Shown here one piece after another: positions 26,973-34,792 of a stretch of DNA of 64,000 nt. A program made the position numbers and the translations under genes. The notes beneath the pieces are model-generated. The model had not been told where the DNA came from. It saw only the letters and a list, made by a program, of their open reading frames with translations, and ran no database searches. The stretch comes from Bhargavaea cecembensis DSE10 (lineage in GTDB: Bacteria > Bacillota > Bacilli > Bacillales_A > Planococcaceae). The stretch covers positions 62,001 to 126,000 of the forward strand of contig NZ_AOFT01000004.1 in NCBI RefSeq assembly GCF_000348905.1. The letters run 5' to 3'. Each line of letters starts with the position of its first letter. Position 1 is the stretch's first letter.

Positions 26973-28025
26973 TTACACCCCCTCCTTTGCTGTTTCGCAG
27001 GCTGGCTCATGATCCATTGGAGGAATCAGAAGATACCCCTCGCGGAGCGGATCGCGCTCGTTGTAAAAGAACTTGTGCATCCCCATCACCCAAGCTGAAC
27101 CTGTTACTTCTGTCACCACTGCATCAAGCTGTCCGGCTTTCGCGGTATCTATCACGCGTGCCTTAAAGAGGGTTCCCACGATGCTTTCGTGCACAAAACG
27201 CTCTTTCATGTGAATCTCACCATAGGAATAAAGAGTGGCAAGCTTGGCGGATGTTCCCGTCCCACAAGGAGAGCGATCAATCCCGCCAGGCGGAACAACC
27301 ACAGTATTCTTAACGTCGGCTTCCGGATGCACCGGATCGGCAAAGAATTCAATATGCGTCAGCCCCCGGATAAACGGAAATTCCGGATGAACGATTTCCT
27401 CCCGTTCATTGATTGCATTTCGAATAAGAATCGCCTTGCCGACAATTTCAGCAGCATGTTTCTCAGTCAGTTCAATGCCCAGTTTTCGAGCGTCAATGAT
27501 GCCATAGAAGTTCCCTCCGTATGCAATATCTGCGGACACTTTCCCTATGCTCTCCACTTCAATCTCGATTGATTTCAGAAGAAAGGCAGGGACATTCTCG
27601 AACGTCACTTCCTTCGCTTTTCCGCCCTCCACCAAAATCTGAACATCAATCAGCCCGGCTGGCGTATCAACCTTAAGGTTAGTGAACGGCTCCTGCACTT
27701 CGACCAACCCGGCTTCAATCAAAGCCGTGCAAAAACCGATTGTGTCATGACCGCACATCGGCAGGTAGCCGCCTGTTTCAATATAAATCACTCCGACATC
27801 CGCATCAGGATGGCAGGGATCGGTCAGAAGTGCGCCGGACATAACACTGTGGCCCCGTGGTTCGTTCATGAGATGCTTGCGGATCCAGTCATAATGCTCC
27901 TGCATGTAGAGCATCTTCTCTCCCATCGTTTCCCCTTCCAGTGACGGAAGGCCGCTGATCAGCGTTCTCGTCGGGTTTCCTCCCGTATGGGTGTCGATTG
28001 TCGTAAACAGACGCTGATATTTCAT
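26973..28025 (-). CDS. 4-hydroxyproline 2-epimerase / proline racemase family
   Basis: 350 residues. Two-base epimerisation by a Cys pair: P-M-C-G-H-D (first catalytic Cys) and D-R-S-P-C-G-T-G-T-S-A (second catalytic Cys, with the G-T-G-T phosphate-like loop). Substrate-binding G-G-N-P and N-E-P-R-G-H are present. It converts L-hydroxyproline to the D form in the cytoplasm. Overlaps the preceding FAD-dependent gene by 4 bases. Placement with a D-amino-acid-type oxidoreductase supports hydroxyproline over plain proline as substrate. Confidence 0.9.
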   Translation of the reverse strand: MKYQRLFTTIDTHTGGNPTRTLISGLPSLEGETMGEKMLYMQEHYDWIRKHLMNEPRGHSVMSGALLTDPCHPDADVGVIYIETGGYLPMCGHDTIGFCTALIEAGLVEVQEPFTNLKVDTPAGLIDVQILVEGGKAKEVTFENVPAFLLKSIEIEVESIGKVSADIAYGGNFYGIIDARKLGIELTEKHAAEIVGKAILIRNAINEREEIVHPEFPFIRGLTHIEFFADPVHPEADVKNTVVVPPGGIDRSPCGTGTSAKLATLYSYGEIHMKERFVHESIVGTLFKARVIDTAKAGQLDAVVTEVTGSAWVMGMHKFFYNERDPLREGYLLIPPMDHEPACETAKEGV

Positions 28026-29215
28026 CCGATTTCCACCTCCACCTTCTTCTCTTTAAACCGGCTGATCCGGAGAGGATCGGTCGGAATGCACGTTTCTTTG
28101 CCGCCCAGCATTTCCTCCATCACTTTTCCGGTTACTGCGGCCAGGCTGATTCCGTCTCCTTCGTGACCCGCCGCGATATAGAAGCCTGGTACTTCCTCAA
28201 CTTCAGAAACGACCGGCAGATGGTCTTCCGTCCATGGCCGGAGCCCGGCATATGTCCGAATAACAGTCATGTCGGCCATTTTTGGATAGAAGCGCATAGC
28301 CCGTTTTGCGATATAGCGTGTCACTTCATGATTCACCCGCGTATCGTAGCCGGCAAACTGGCGGCTGCTTCCAATCAGGAAGTTCTGGCTTTCCGTCGGC
28401 TCGAAGACGAGGGCAACCCCGTACTTTTCGGTCATTTCGTCCACGACCCGCTCGCCGCCGAACTTGGAGATCAGATATCCGAACTCCATCACTTTCCGGA
28501 GACCGACCGGCTGCTGGCGGGACGCAACGATCAGCTGGCCCTTCCTCGGATAGATCGGGACATCCACCCCAAGCATCTTTCCGATATGGGGAGCCCAGAC
28601 ACCGCCTGCATTGACGACTTTGTTTGCGGTAAATGTAGCGCCATCCGTTTCAATGACAAATCGGCCGTCGGGGTCCCTCTTGAGGTTTTTGACTTCCGTA
28701 TTGGTATGGATTACGGCCCCCTGCTTCTCAGCGGAATAGAACATGGAAAACGTCAGCATATAGGGATTCACCGTTGAATCGGTCTTGCACTCAAGCCCGC
28801 CGTACAGGTCATCCGCGAAATACTTTGATTCATTTCTCAGGTCTTCGCGGTCCAGCATCCGGAAGTCGAGCCCTGCCTCGCACTGCTGTGCCACCCACTT
28901 TTGGGCAGCTTCCATTTCGGCGTCATTTTCACAAACGAGGATGCTCCCCGGATTGCGGTATTCGAACTTCACTTCCAGTTCCTTGTCGAGCTCATGTACC
29001 AGCTTCTGGCTGACCAGTGACATCTGACTGTCAAAACCCGGATCTTTGTCGATGGCAAGGATATTGCCGTCACACCGGGAAGACGTCCCGCTCGCGAGAG
29101 CCCCTTTTTCCAGGACTGTGATATCCAGGCCGGCCTTTGTACCGTAGTAGGCGATTGCCGCCCCGATGATGCCGCCGCCGATGACGACGATGTCCCGATG
29201 TTCATGGGATAACAA
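28022..29215 (-). CDS. FAD-dependent D-amino-acid dehydrogenase (D-hydroxyproline type)
   Basis: 397 residues of the DadA/glycine-oxidase-like DAO fold: V-I-G-G-G-I-I-G at the N-terminus for FAD, V-N-A-G-G-V-W-A-P and the C-terminal Y-I-A-A-G-H-E-G-D-G segment. The TTG start at 29213-29215 is set by AGGAGGGGGG 7 bases before it. It is the first gene of the six-gene operon behind a perfect sigma-54 promoter. In related D-hydroxyproline dehydrogenases such a chain acts with iron-sulfur and second FAD subunits; here those are in the nearby plus-strand operon. Confidence 0.87.
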   Translation of the reverse strand: MLSHEHRDIVVIGGGIIGAAIAYYGTKAGLDITVLEKGALASGTSSRCDGNILAIDKDPGFDSQMSLVSQKLVHELDKELEVKFEYRNPGSILVCENDAEMEAAQKWVAQQCEAGLDFRMLDREDLRNESKYFADDLYGGLECKTDSTVNPYMLTFSMFYSAEKQGAVIHTNTEVKNLKRDPDGRFVIETDGATFTANKVVNAGGVWAPHIGKMLGVDVPIYPRKGQLIVASRQQPVGLRKVMEFGYLISKFGGERVVDEMTEKYGVALVFEPTESQNFLIGSSRQFAGYDTRVNHEVTRYIAKRAMRFYPKMADMTVIRTYAGLRPWTEDHLPVVSEVEEVPGFYIAAGHEGDGISLAAVTGKVMEEMLGGKETCIPTDPLRISRFKEKKVEVEIG

Positions 29216-29253
29216 ATAAAATCCCCCCTCCTAAATCGTTCTCACCGTTTATA

Positions 29254-29270
29254 TTGCAAGTGCCATGCCA
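29254..29270 (-). promoter_or_regulatory. Sigma-54 promoter for the hydroxyproline operon
   Basis: Minus-strand TGGCATGGCACTTGCAA, preceded by T, matches the consensus closely with GG-N10-GC. It lies about 40 bases before the TTG start. Confidence 0.86.
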
Positions 29271-29314
29271 ACTTTTTTGAAGAGGGTGAAACTCAACATT
29301 TCTCGCTTTCTGTA

Positions 29315-29342
29315 TTGAATTTTCAAATTATTGTTGTAAAAT
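29315..29342 (+). promoter_or_regulatory. Housekeeping-type promoter of the activator gene
   Basis: TTGAAT (29315-29320), 16-base spacer and TAAAAT (29337-29342), just before the activator gene. The -10 overlaps the palindrome at 29335-29352. Confidence 0.5.
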
Positions 29343-29352
29343 TCTTTTTACA
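29335..29352. promoter_or_regulatory. Palindromic candidate activator/auto-regulatory site
   Basis: TGTAAAA-TTCT-TTTTACA, 18 bp, similar in outline to TGTCAAAATGTTTTGACA at 19131-19148. About 70 bases upstream of the divergent sigma-54 promoter and overlapping the activator's own -10. Confidence 0.5.
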
Positions 29353-29384
29353 CTGACTAATAATTTGGACAGGAGAGAAACTGA

Positions 29385-30980
29385 ATGCCTCAAGAATTAC
29401 GCCTCAAAGACATGATGTTGTCCCGATTGCCGATCGGCGAAACAGAAGGTTTTCCCACCCGCCCGGAAGATACCAGCATGGAGGAGATCCTGGGACTTCT
29501 GAAAAATAACGAAACGGTCATTGCCCTGGACGACAAAGGCTCTCCTTCAGGCCATATCGATTTAAAGACAGCTTTGGACCGGATGATGACTGCCTATAAG
29601 AAGGAAAAAGCCTATCTCAGCACCATCCTGCAGACCATCAATGATTCCTGTACAGTAATAGATTCGGAGAAAAGGGTAGTTCATTGGACGGAAGGGGCCG
29701 AAAGAATTTTCTCCGTTAGGGAAGAGGAGATCCTCGGAAAGCCGATCACAGACTTTTTCGAAGCAGAGCATCTTGAGATCCTGAATTCCCTGAGGTTTGG
29801 ATCCTCTGTCCGGAATAAACAACACCATGCCAGAGAAAGCCTGGTCGTCCTGATCAATTCCAACCCAGTCCGGCTGGATGGCGAAGTGATCGGCGCGGTC
29901 GTTTCCGAGACAGACATCACAAGCCAGATCCGACTGAACAACGAACTTCACAGTACCTCCGAAAAACTGTTCCGGCTCGAGGAACAGCTGCGTAAAGCCT
30001 CACCGACTGACAATCCTTTTTCCTACATCAAAGGCAACAGCCGTGCCCTAAAGCGCACACTGGAGCTGACCCGCAAAGCGTCACGTACAGACGCAAACAT
30101 TCTGATCAACGGGGAGAGCGGGGTCGGCAAAGAATTGTTTGCAAAGGCCGTCCACCATCTGCGCGAGACAGATACCGCACCGTTTATCGCACTGAACTGC
30201 GGAGCCATCTCGGAAAGCTTATTTGAGAGCGAGATCTTTGGGTATGAAAAAGGCGCCTTCTCTGGCGCTGACTCAAAAGGCAAAAAAGGAAAAGTGGAAC
30301 TGGCGAAAGGCGGTACCCTATTCCTTGATGAAATTGGAGAGATGCCACTCGAAATGCAGGTCAAGTTCCTTCGTGTTCTCCAGGAAAAGCGCTTTTTCCG
30401 CGTGGGAGGCACAAAGGAACTGGAAGTCGACTTCAGGGTCGTTGCTGCCACGAACCGGGACCTTAAAGAGCTGGTGAACGAAGGGAAGTTCCGGGAAGAC
30501 CTTTACTACCGGCTAAATGTTGTCAATATCAAGGTTCCTCCACTTCGCGAACGGATCGAAGATATCATTGAACTGACCCATTACTTTCTCTATGAAATAT
30601 CGATGAAATATAACCGGCCAATCCATGGTATCTCTCAAGAAGTCATGCAGTCACTCATGAACCACGGTTGGCCAGGGAATGTCCGGGAACTCCACAATGT
30701 CATCGAACGGCTCGTCATCTTTTCAGACCATGGCGAAATCCGAATGGATGACCTGCCGCCTGAAATTGAACGGATCAACACTTCCGCAGAATCCCTTCCT
30801 GCAATGGTTCAGGAAAAAAACAACGGTACTCTGAGCGACCAACTGCGTGAATATGAAAAGAACATCATCCTTAAGGAGTTAAAGTCAGCCGACGGTAATA
30901 AGCAGCAATGTGCCGCTAACCTTGGAATCACACGAGCCACCCTTTACAACCGGATGAACAAACTTGGCATTGAACTCTAA
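29385..30980 (+). CDS. Sigma-54-dependent transcriptional activator (PAS-AAA+-Fis)
   Basis: 531 residues. A PAS-like sensor region (around 100-200, with C-T-V-I-D-S-E-K-R-V-V-H-W and later E-A-E-H) precedes the AAA+ domain with Walker A G-E-S-G-V-G-K-E and the G-A-F-S-G-A loop that contacts sigma-54, Walker B G-T-L-F-L-D-E, and arginine finger region; the end has a Fis-type helix-turn-helix (Q-C-A-A-N-L-G-I-T-R-A-T-L-Y-N-R). RocR is a close functional model. Divergently placed next to the hydroxyproline operon and just upstream of the second dehydrogenase operon, it is the obvious enhancer-binding partner for the six promoters. Confidence 0.93.
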   Translation: MPQELRLKDMMLSRLPIGETEGFPTRPEDTSMEEILGLLKNNETVIALDDKGSPSGHIDLKTALDRMMTAYKKEKAYLSTILQTINDSCTVIDSEKRVVHWTEGAERIFSVREEEILGKPITDFFEAEHLEILNSLRFGSSVRNKQHHARESLVVLINSNPVRLDGEVIGAVVSETDITSQIRLNNELHSTSEKLFRLEEQLRKASPTDNPFSYIKGNSRALKRTLELTRKASRTDANILINGESGVGKELFAKAVHHLRETDTAPFIALNCGAISESLFESEIFGYEKGAFSGADSKGKKGKVELAKGGTLFLDEIGEMPLEMQVKFLRVLQEKRFFRVGGTKELEVDFRVVAATNRDLKELVNEGKFREDLYYRLNVVNIKVPPLRERIEDIIELTHYFLYEISMKYNRPIHGISQEVMQSLMNHGWPGNVRELHNVIERLVIFSDHGEIRMDDLPPEIERINTSAESLPAMVQEKNNGTLSDQLREYEKNIILKELKSADGNKQQCAANLGITRATLYNRMNKLGIEL

Positions 30981-31002
30981 CCCAAGCAGTCCCAATTCAC
31001 CT

Positions 31003-31019
31003 TGGCAAGGAACTTGCAT
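31003..31019 (+). promoter_or_regulatory. Sigma-54 promoter for the iron-sulfur dehydrogenase operon
   Basis: TGGCAAGGAACTTGCAT with GG-N10-GC, 41 bases before the ATG and directly after the activator's stop codon. Confidence 0.8.
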
Positions 31020-31060
31020 GTAGCTAGTTAGCTGAAAAACTATAGCAAGAGGTGAATCGG

Positions 31061-31333
31061 ATGACAGATCGTGACATGATCGTTTGCAGGTGTGAAGAAG
31101 TAACCTACGGTGAACTGACAGACACTGCCGAAAAATTCGGCTGTACCTCCCGTGAGCTGAAGCTTCGAACAAGAGCAGGGATGGGCTATTGCGGGGGAAG
31201 GACCTGCCGCAGTCTGGTGGATGCGATTGCACTGGCAGCCACCGAACGTGACGTGACCCAGATCACGCTGAAATATCAGCCGCCAGTACGCCCTGTCCAC
31301 TTTGGGGATTTGGGGGTGATCACAAATGACTGA
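31061..31333 (+). CDS. BFD-like [2Fe-2S] protein
   Basis: 90 residues; the ATG at 31061 follows AAGAGGTGA. The four cysteines V-C-R-C at the start and G-Y-C-G-G-R-T-C in the middle give the C-x-C and C-x4-C pattern of bacterioferritin-associated-ferredoxin-like domains. Such small domains are electron-transfer pieces in heteromeric D-hydroxyproline and hydrogen cyanide-type dehydrogenases. Overlaps the next gene by 8 bases. Confidence 0.83.
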   Translation: MTDRDMIVCRCEEVTYGELTDTAEKFGCTSRELKLRTRAGMGYCGGRTCRSLVDAIALAATERDVTQITLKYQPPVRPVHFGDLGVITND

Positions 31334-31664
31334 GCGAATTCTGGAACACCCGGTGCTAGGGAGCCTTGAGGCCGGTAAAACAGTGACTTTCACATTTAAC
31401 GGTCTTGAATATGAAGGACGTGAAGGGGAGCCGATTGCAGCGGCACTTCTGGCCGCCGGTGTCCGTACACTCCGCCACCATGAGGAAAGCGGAAAACCGA
31501 GAGGGATCTACTGCAATATCGGACACTGCTTTGAATGCCGGGTGGAAGTTGACGGCATTCAGGGGGTCCGCGCCTGCCTCACCCCTGTTCGGGATGGCAT
31601 GGCAGTTAGAGAAAGCGGCGTACTGCCCTCTCCGGTGCGTGATTGGAGGAAAAACAATGCGTGA
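31326..31664 (+). CDS. HcnA-like [2Fe-2S] ferredoxin subunit
   Basis: 112 residues. A plant-ferredoxin-like domain with Y-C-N-I-G-H-C-F-E-C and R-A-C-L-T-P-V forming the cluster. It matches the alpha/gamma-type subunit of HcnABC-like enzymes (D-hydroxyproline dehydrogenase, opine oxidase). Stop overlaps the start of the FAD subunit by 8 bases. Confidence 0.84.
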   Translation: MTERILEHPVLGSLEAGKTVTFTFNGLEYEGREGEPIAAALLAAGVRTLRHHEESGKPRGIYCNIGHCFECRVEVDGIQGVRACLTPVRDGMAVRESGVLPSPVRDWRKNNA

Positions 31665-32880
31665 CCTGATCATTATTGGAAGCGGCCCGGCAGGACTGAC
31701 TGCCGCCATCACTGCTGCAGAGCACGGACTTGACGTCCTCGTCCTCGACGAATATCACAAGCCGGGAGGAAGGCTCCTCGGACAACTTTATGAAGAACCG
31801 GGAGGCACCTGGTGGAATGGCATCGAGGAAAGCAGAAAGCTTGCCGAGCGGGCCGGCGTACTGGGACTGGACATCCGTCTTGGAAAATCAGTTCATAATA
31901 TTGAACAGGTGAACAGTTCCTGGCTGGTCCACGCAGATTGTGAAACGTTTGAAGCCAAGTCCCTTCTCTTGGCAACCGGGGCAGCAGAAGCACCGGTAGC
32001 GATCCCCGGCTGGACACTCCCCGGCGTCATGTCCGTCGGTGCAGCCCAGGTCATGACGAATGTCCACCGGGTGAAGCCCGGCAAGCGCGGAGTGATCATC
32101 GGTGTAAATGTCCTTTCATCAGCCATTGCGATGGAACTGAAGATCGCCGACATTGAGGTTGCTGCCATTGCATTGCCGAAGACCAATCAGGTCAATGGCT
32201 CCGCTTCCAACCCGACCGAAGTGATGAACGCCCTCCTGCATGTGTCGCATATGGCACCTTCGTTATTCGTAAAAATGGGCAGTAAGCTAATGAAGAATGA
32301 TTTTATGAAAAAGATGGGCATCACCTTCTATCCGAAAAACGGTGTCCGCATGTGGGACATCCCCGTGATGCTTCGGAAGGCAGTCATCCGGATTGAGGGG
32401 ACTGACCAGGTCGAAGGGGTGACCCTGGCCACAGTGACCGCCGACGGAAAGGTGATCCCCGGGACGGAAGAAGTCATCGGCTGCGACTTTGTCTGCATTG
32501 CAGGGGGGCTCTATCCGCTTGCTGAGCTCGCAGCGCTTACGGGTTGCCCGTTTTACCATATCAACGAACTTGGCGGCTTCGTGCCGCTCCATTCTCAAGA
32601 TATGCGCACACCTCTGGACGGCCTCTACGTCGCCGGCAACATTACTGGCATTGAGGGCGCGAAAGTTGCCATGAGCCAGGGGAAAACAGCAGCCCTATCG
32701 ATTGCGAAAGACCTTGGGCAAGACATTGCGGATACTTCCCTTTCCGAAGCGGTCCGGCAGATCTCTTCAACACGGACAGATGCCCATATTCAATTCCATC
32801 CGGAAGTGGACGCCGGCCGAAGAAAGCTTCAGGAATACTGGGATCTGCATGACGCGGAAAAGCGAAAAGTAATGGTTTAA
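31657..32880 (+). CDS. HcnB-like FAD/NAD(P)-binding subunit
   Basis: 407 residues from the ATG at 31657, with GGAGG 7 bases upstream. Two dinucleotide-binding folds: I-I-G-S-G-P-A-G at the start and G-V-I-I-G-V-N-V further on, and a conserved G-L-Y-V-A-G-N near the end. It resembles HcnB or opine oxidase subunit A. With the two small cluster proteins and the DadA-like enzyme across the activator gene it could form the complete D-hydroxyproline dehydrogenase (LhpBEF-like), passing electrons from the substrate to the respiratory chain. Confidence 0.84.
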   Translation: MRDLIIIGSGPAGLTAAITAAEHGLDVLVLDEYHKPGGRLLGQLYEEPGGTWWNGIEESRKLAERAGVLGLDIRLGKSVHNIEQVNSSWLVHADCETFEAKSLLLATGAAEAPVAIPGWTLPGVMSVGAAQVMTNVHRVKPGKRGVIIGVNVLSSAIAMELKIADIEVAAIALPKTNQVNGSASNPTEVMNALLHVSHMAPSLFVKMGSKLMKNDFMKKMGITFYPKNGVRMWDIPVMLRKAVIRIEGTDQVEGVTLATVTADGKVIPGTEEVIGCDFVCIAGGLYPLAELAALTGCPFYHINELGGFVPLHSQDMRTPLDGLYVAGNITGIEGAKVAMSQGKTAALSIAKDLGQDIADTSLSEAVRQISSTRTDAHIQFHPEVDAGRRKLQEYWDLHDAEKRKVMV

Positions 32881-32885
32881 CGACA

Positions 32886-32915
32886 AGAGACCGGGAGCCA
32901 TGGCCCCCGGTCTCT
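32886..32915. terminator. Bidirectional intrinsic terminator
   Basis: AGAGACCGGG (32886-32895) pairs with CCCGGTCTCT (32906-32915), followed by TTTTAATT on the plus strand. Confidence 0.83.
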
Positions 32916-32924
32916 TTTAATTGT

Positions 32925-34016
32925 TCAGGCTTCCACAACTTCAATGACGACCAGTTCTTTGGTCGATGGAGTTAGCGTTTCGCAACCTTCCTCTGTGACC
33001 AGCAATACGTCTTCCACACGGGCTCCCCCGATGCCCGGAAGATAGATGCCGGGCTCAATCGTAATCACCATGCCCGGTTCCAGAGTCTTCTCTGTATCCA
33101 CGGAGAAGAGTGGTTTTTCATGGACCTCGAGGCCGATTCCGTGTCCGGTGCCCGTGCCTGAACGATCATTATAACCGCTCTCGATCAATGCTTTTCTCAT
33201 CAGGGCATCCACATCACTGTCTTTCATCCCCGGCTGAATGTTGTGGAAGCAATCCATGAAGGAACGATAGACAACTTCCTGGATTTCACGCATCTGTGCA
33301 TCAGGTTCTCCGACAGCGACCGTACGGGAGATATCTGACCAGTAGCCGTCATAGTTAGCACCAAAATCGATCGTAATCATCTCACCCTTTTCGATGACCT
33401 TATCGCTTGCCCGGCCGTGGGGAAGCGATGAGCGGACACCCGACGCGACAATCGGATAAAACCCGACGGCATGACCGCCGCGGCTCTCGATGAATCGCAC
33501 CAGTTCATCCGCGACTTCCCGCTCTTTCTGCCCAGGCCGGATATAGCCCAGGATATGGGTGTACGCGTCATCCGTAACTTTCGAGGCCATCCGCATCTTC
33601 TCGAGCTCATCCGGTCGCTTGATCATCCGGATGTTTTGCACAAAATCAAAAGTCGGAACCAGTTTTGCTGTTACTCTGCTCTTTAGCCTTTCGTAATTCC
33701 CATAGCTCAGATGCTGCTGTTCAAAGCCAACACTTTTTAGTCCATGTTTGGTAATCTCACGCGCAGCTTCATCAAAAATCTTCTGCTTGTGCCCGGTATG
33801 TTCAGCATGAAGAACAACCGGCAAGCCGGTCTGCTGGGCAGCCTGCTCGTAGTACCGGTAATCTACAATCATCTCTGTCGTTTCCTGTGTAATCAGGACA
33901 AGCCCATGACTTCCCGTGAAACCCGTCACATACCGCCGGTTCCATTCCCCATTGATGATCAGGCCGTCCAGCCCCCGCTTTTTCAGTTCCTCGCGAATCA
34001 TTTGGATGGTTGTCAT
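32925..34016 (-). CDS. M24B aminopeptidase (second Xaa-Pro peptidase)
   Basis: 363 residues from the ATG at 34014-34016 after AAAGGGGAG. Metal ligands appear in T-I-D-F-G-A (Asp), D-I-S-R-T-V (Asp), G-H-G-I-G-L-E-V-H (His), E-P-G-I-Y (Glu) and R-V-E-D (Glu). Close in plan to the enzyme at 19221-20327 but not identical, so the two may take different peptide lengths. Its own sigma-54 element lies about 130 bases upstream. Confidence 0.92.
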   Translation of the reverse strand: MTTIQMIREELKKRGLDGLIINGEWNRRYVTGFTGSHGLVLITQETTEMIVDYRYYEQAAQQTGLPVVLHAEHTGHKQKIFDEAAREITKHGLKSVGFEQQHLSYGNYERLKSRVTAKLVPTFDFVQNIRMIKRPDELEKMRMASKVTDDAYTHILGYIRPGQKEREVADELVRFIESRGGHAVGFYPIVASGVRSSLPHGRASDKVIEKGEMITIDFGANYDGYWSDISRTVAVGEPDAQMREIQEVVYRSFMDCFHNIQPGMKDSDVDALMRKALIESGYNDRSGTGTGHGIGLEVHEKPLFSVDTEKTLEPGMVITIEPGIYLPGIGGARVEDVLLVTEEGCETLTPSTKELVVIEVVEA

Positions 34017-34142
34017 TCTTCTTCTCTCCCCTTTAGTAGATATACGCACCGATCAGGCCGGTCGCCAATGAGAAGGGCGCCTGTCCATGCCAGACAAATA
34101 TATTCATCACTGTTCGGCGTCCCTGCCTCATTACTTTTCTTT

Positions 34143-34159
34143 TTGCATGTTCCATGCCA
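34143..34159 (-). promoter_or_regulatory. Sigma-54 promoter for the second Xaa-Pro peptidase
   Basis: Minus-strand TGGCATGGAACATGCAA has the GG-N10-GC spacing; A replaces the first T of TTGC. It is about 127 bases before the ATG, giving a long leader. Confidence 0.68.
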
Positions 34160-34205
34160 ACCCGGAACTCACTGAAAAATCTCTCCAATCCGCCCCGATC
34201 AGCTC

Positions 34206-34221
34206 TATTTCCCGGGAAATA
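34206..34221. promoter_or_regulatory. Palindrome TATTTCCCGGGAAATA
   Basis: A perfect 16-bp inverted repeat about 47 bases upstream of the sigma-54 element. It differs from the TGT(C/A)AAAA palindromes, so it may bind another regulator. Confidence 0.4.
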
Positions 34222-34247
34222 TGTCGTCCTGTGTAATTTGTGCTCAA

Positions 34248-34276
34248 CAAAAAAGACTCCCCGCAATGGGAAGTCT
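34248..34276 (-). terminator. Intrinsic terminator of the DUF5362 gene
   Basis: AGACTTCCC on the minus strand pairs with GGGGAGTCT across a short loop, then TTTTTT. Confidence 0.75.
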
Positions 34277-34291
34277 GTGATGAACCCTTAC

Positions 34292-34678
34292 TTAATAATA
34301 GCCGTCAAACATGAATCCGCTGAAGATCGCGACCCCGAAGAGCACGAGCATGAGAATCGTGATTCCTACACCCACGGCAAACATAATAAATGTGACGAGA
34401 AGATATAGGCCGTAGTTATGGAACAGGTCGCTCAATGCACGGGTATCCCCGCCATCGCGAATCTGTGCTGCGGCCGTGGCAGTCTTATAGATCAGGTACC
34501 CCATGAATAGCGTGATTGCACCCGGAATCGCGCCGACAATAAAGTTAAACAGGCCGAGCACCCCGGTGATCCCGCCGGTGATCATCATGGCGATGCCGGT
34601 TACCTTTCCCCATAGCGCAATGCGCTGAAGGCCCTTCTGCGCCACCGCTTCTTCAAACGATTGTGCTTGCATTTCCAT
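34292..34678 (-). CDS. DUF5362 family membrane protein
   Basis: 128 residues; the ATG at 34676-34678 is one choice, with a second in-frame ATG two codons on, both near AAAGGAGAAGGAG. Three or four hydrophobic stretches: I-A-M-M-I-T-G-G-I-T-G-V-L-G, I-V-G-A-I-P-G-A-I-T-L-F-M-G, and the long tail V-T-F-I-M-F-A-V-G-V-G-I-T-I. The G-x-x-L-G-L-F-N-F-I-V-G-A-I-P-G pattern fits the DUF5362 family. Function unknown. Confidence 0.72.
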   Translation of the reverse strand: MEMQAQSFEEAVAQKGLQRIALWGKVTGIAMMITGGITGVLGLFNFIVGAIPGAITLFMGYLIYKTATAAAQIRDGGDTRALSDLFHNYGLYLLVTFIMFAVGVGITILMLVLFGVAIFSGFMFDGYY

Positions 34679-34792
34679 TCTCTCCTTCTCCTTTACTCTT
34701 CTTTCATTCTGACCGAACGGACTGATTGTGTCACCAGATATTTGCAAAACTCGCGAGGATTCGACTACCCTTTAAGAAAAGGGGGGATTGCC

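Noticed and set aside
30962-30978. A sigma-54-like box TGGCATTGAACTCTAA at the end of the activator gene
   Set aside because: The GC at -12 is missing; the true element with correct spacing is at 31003-31019.
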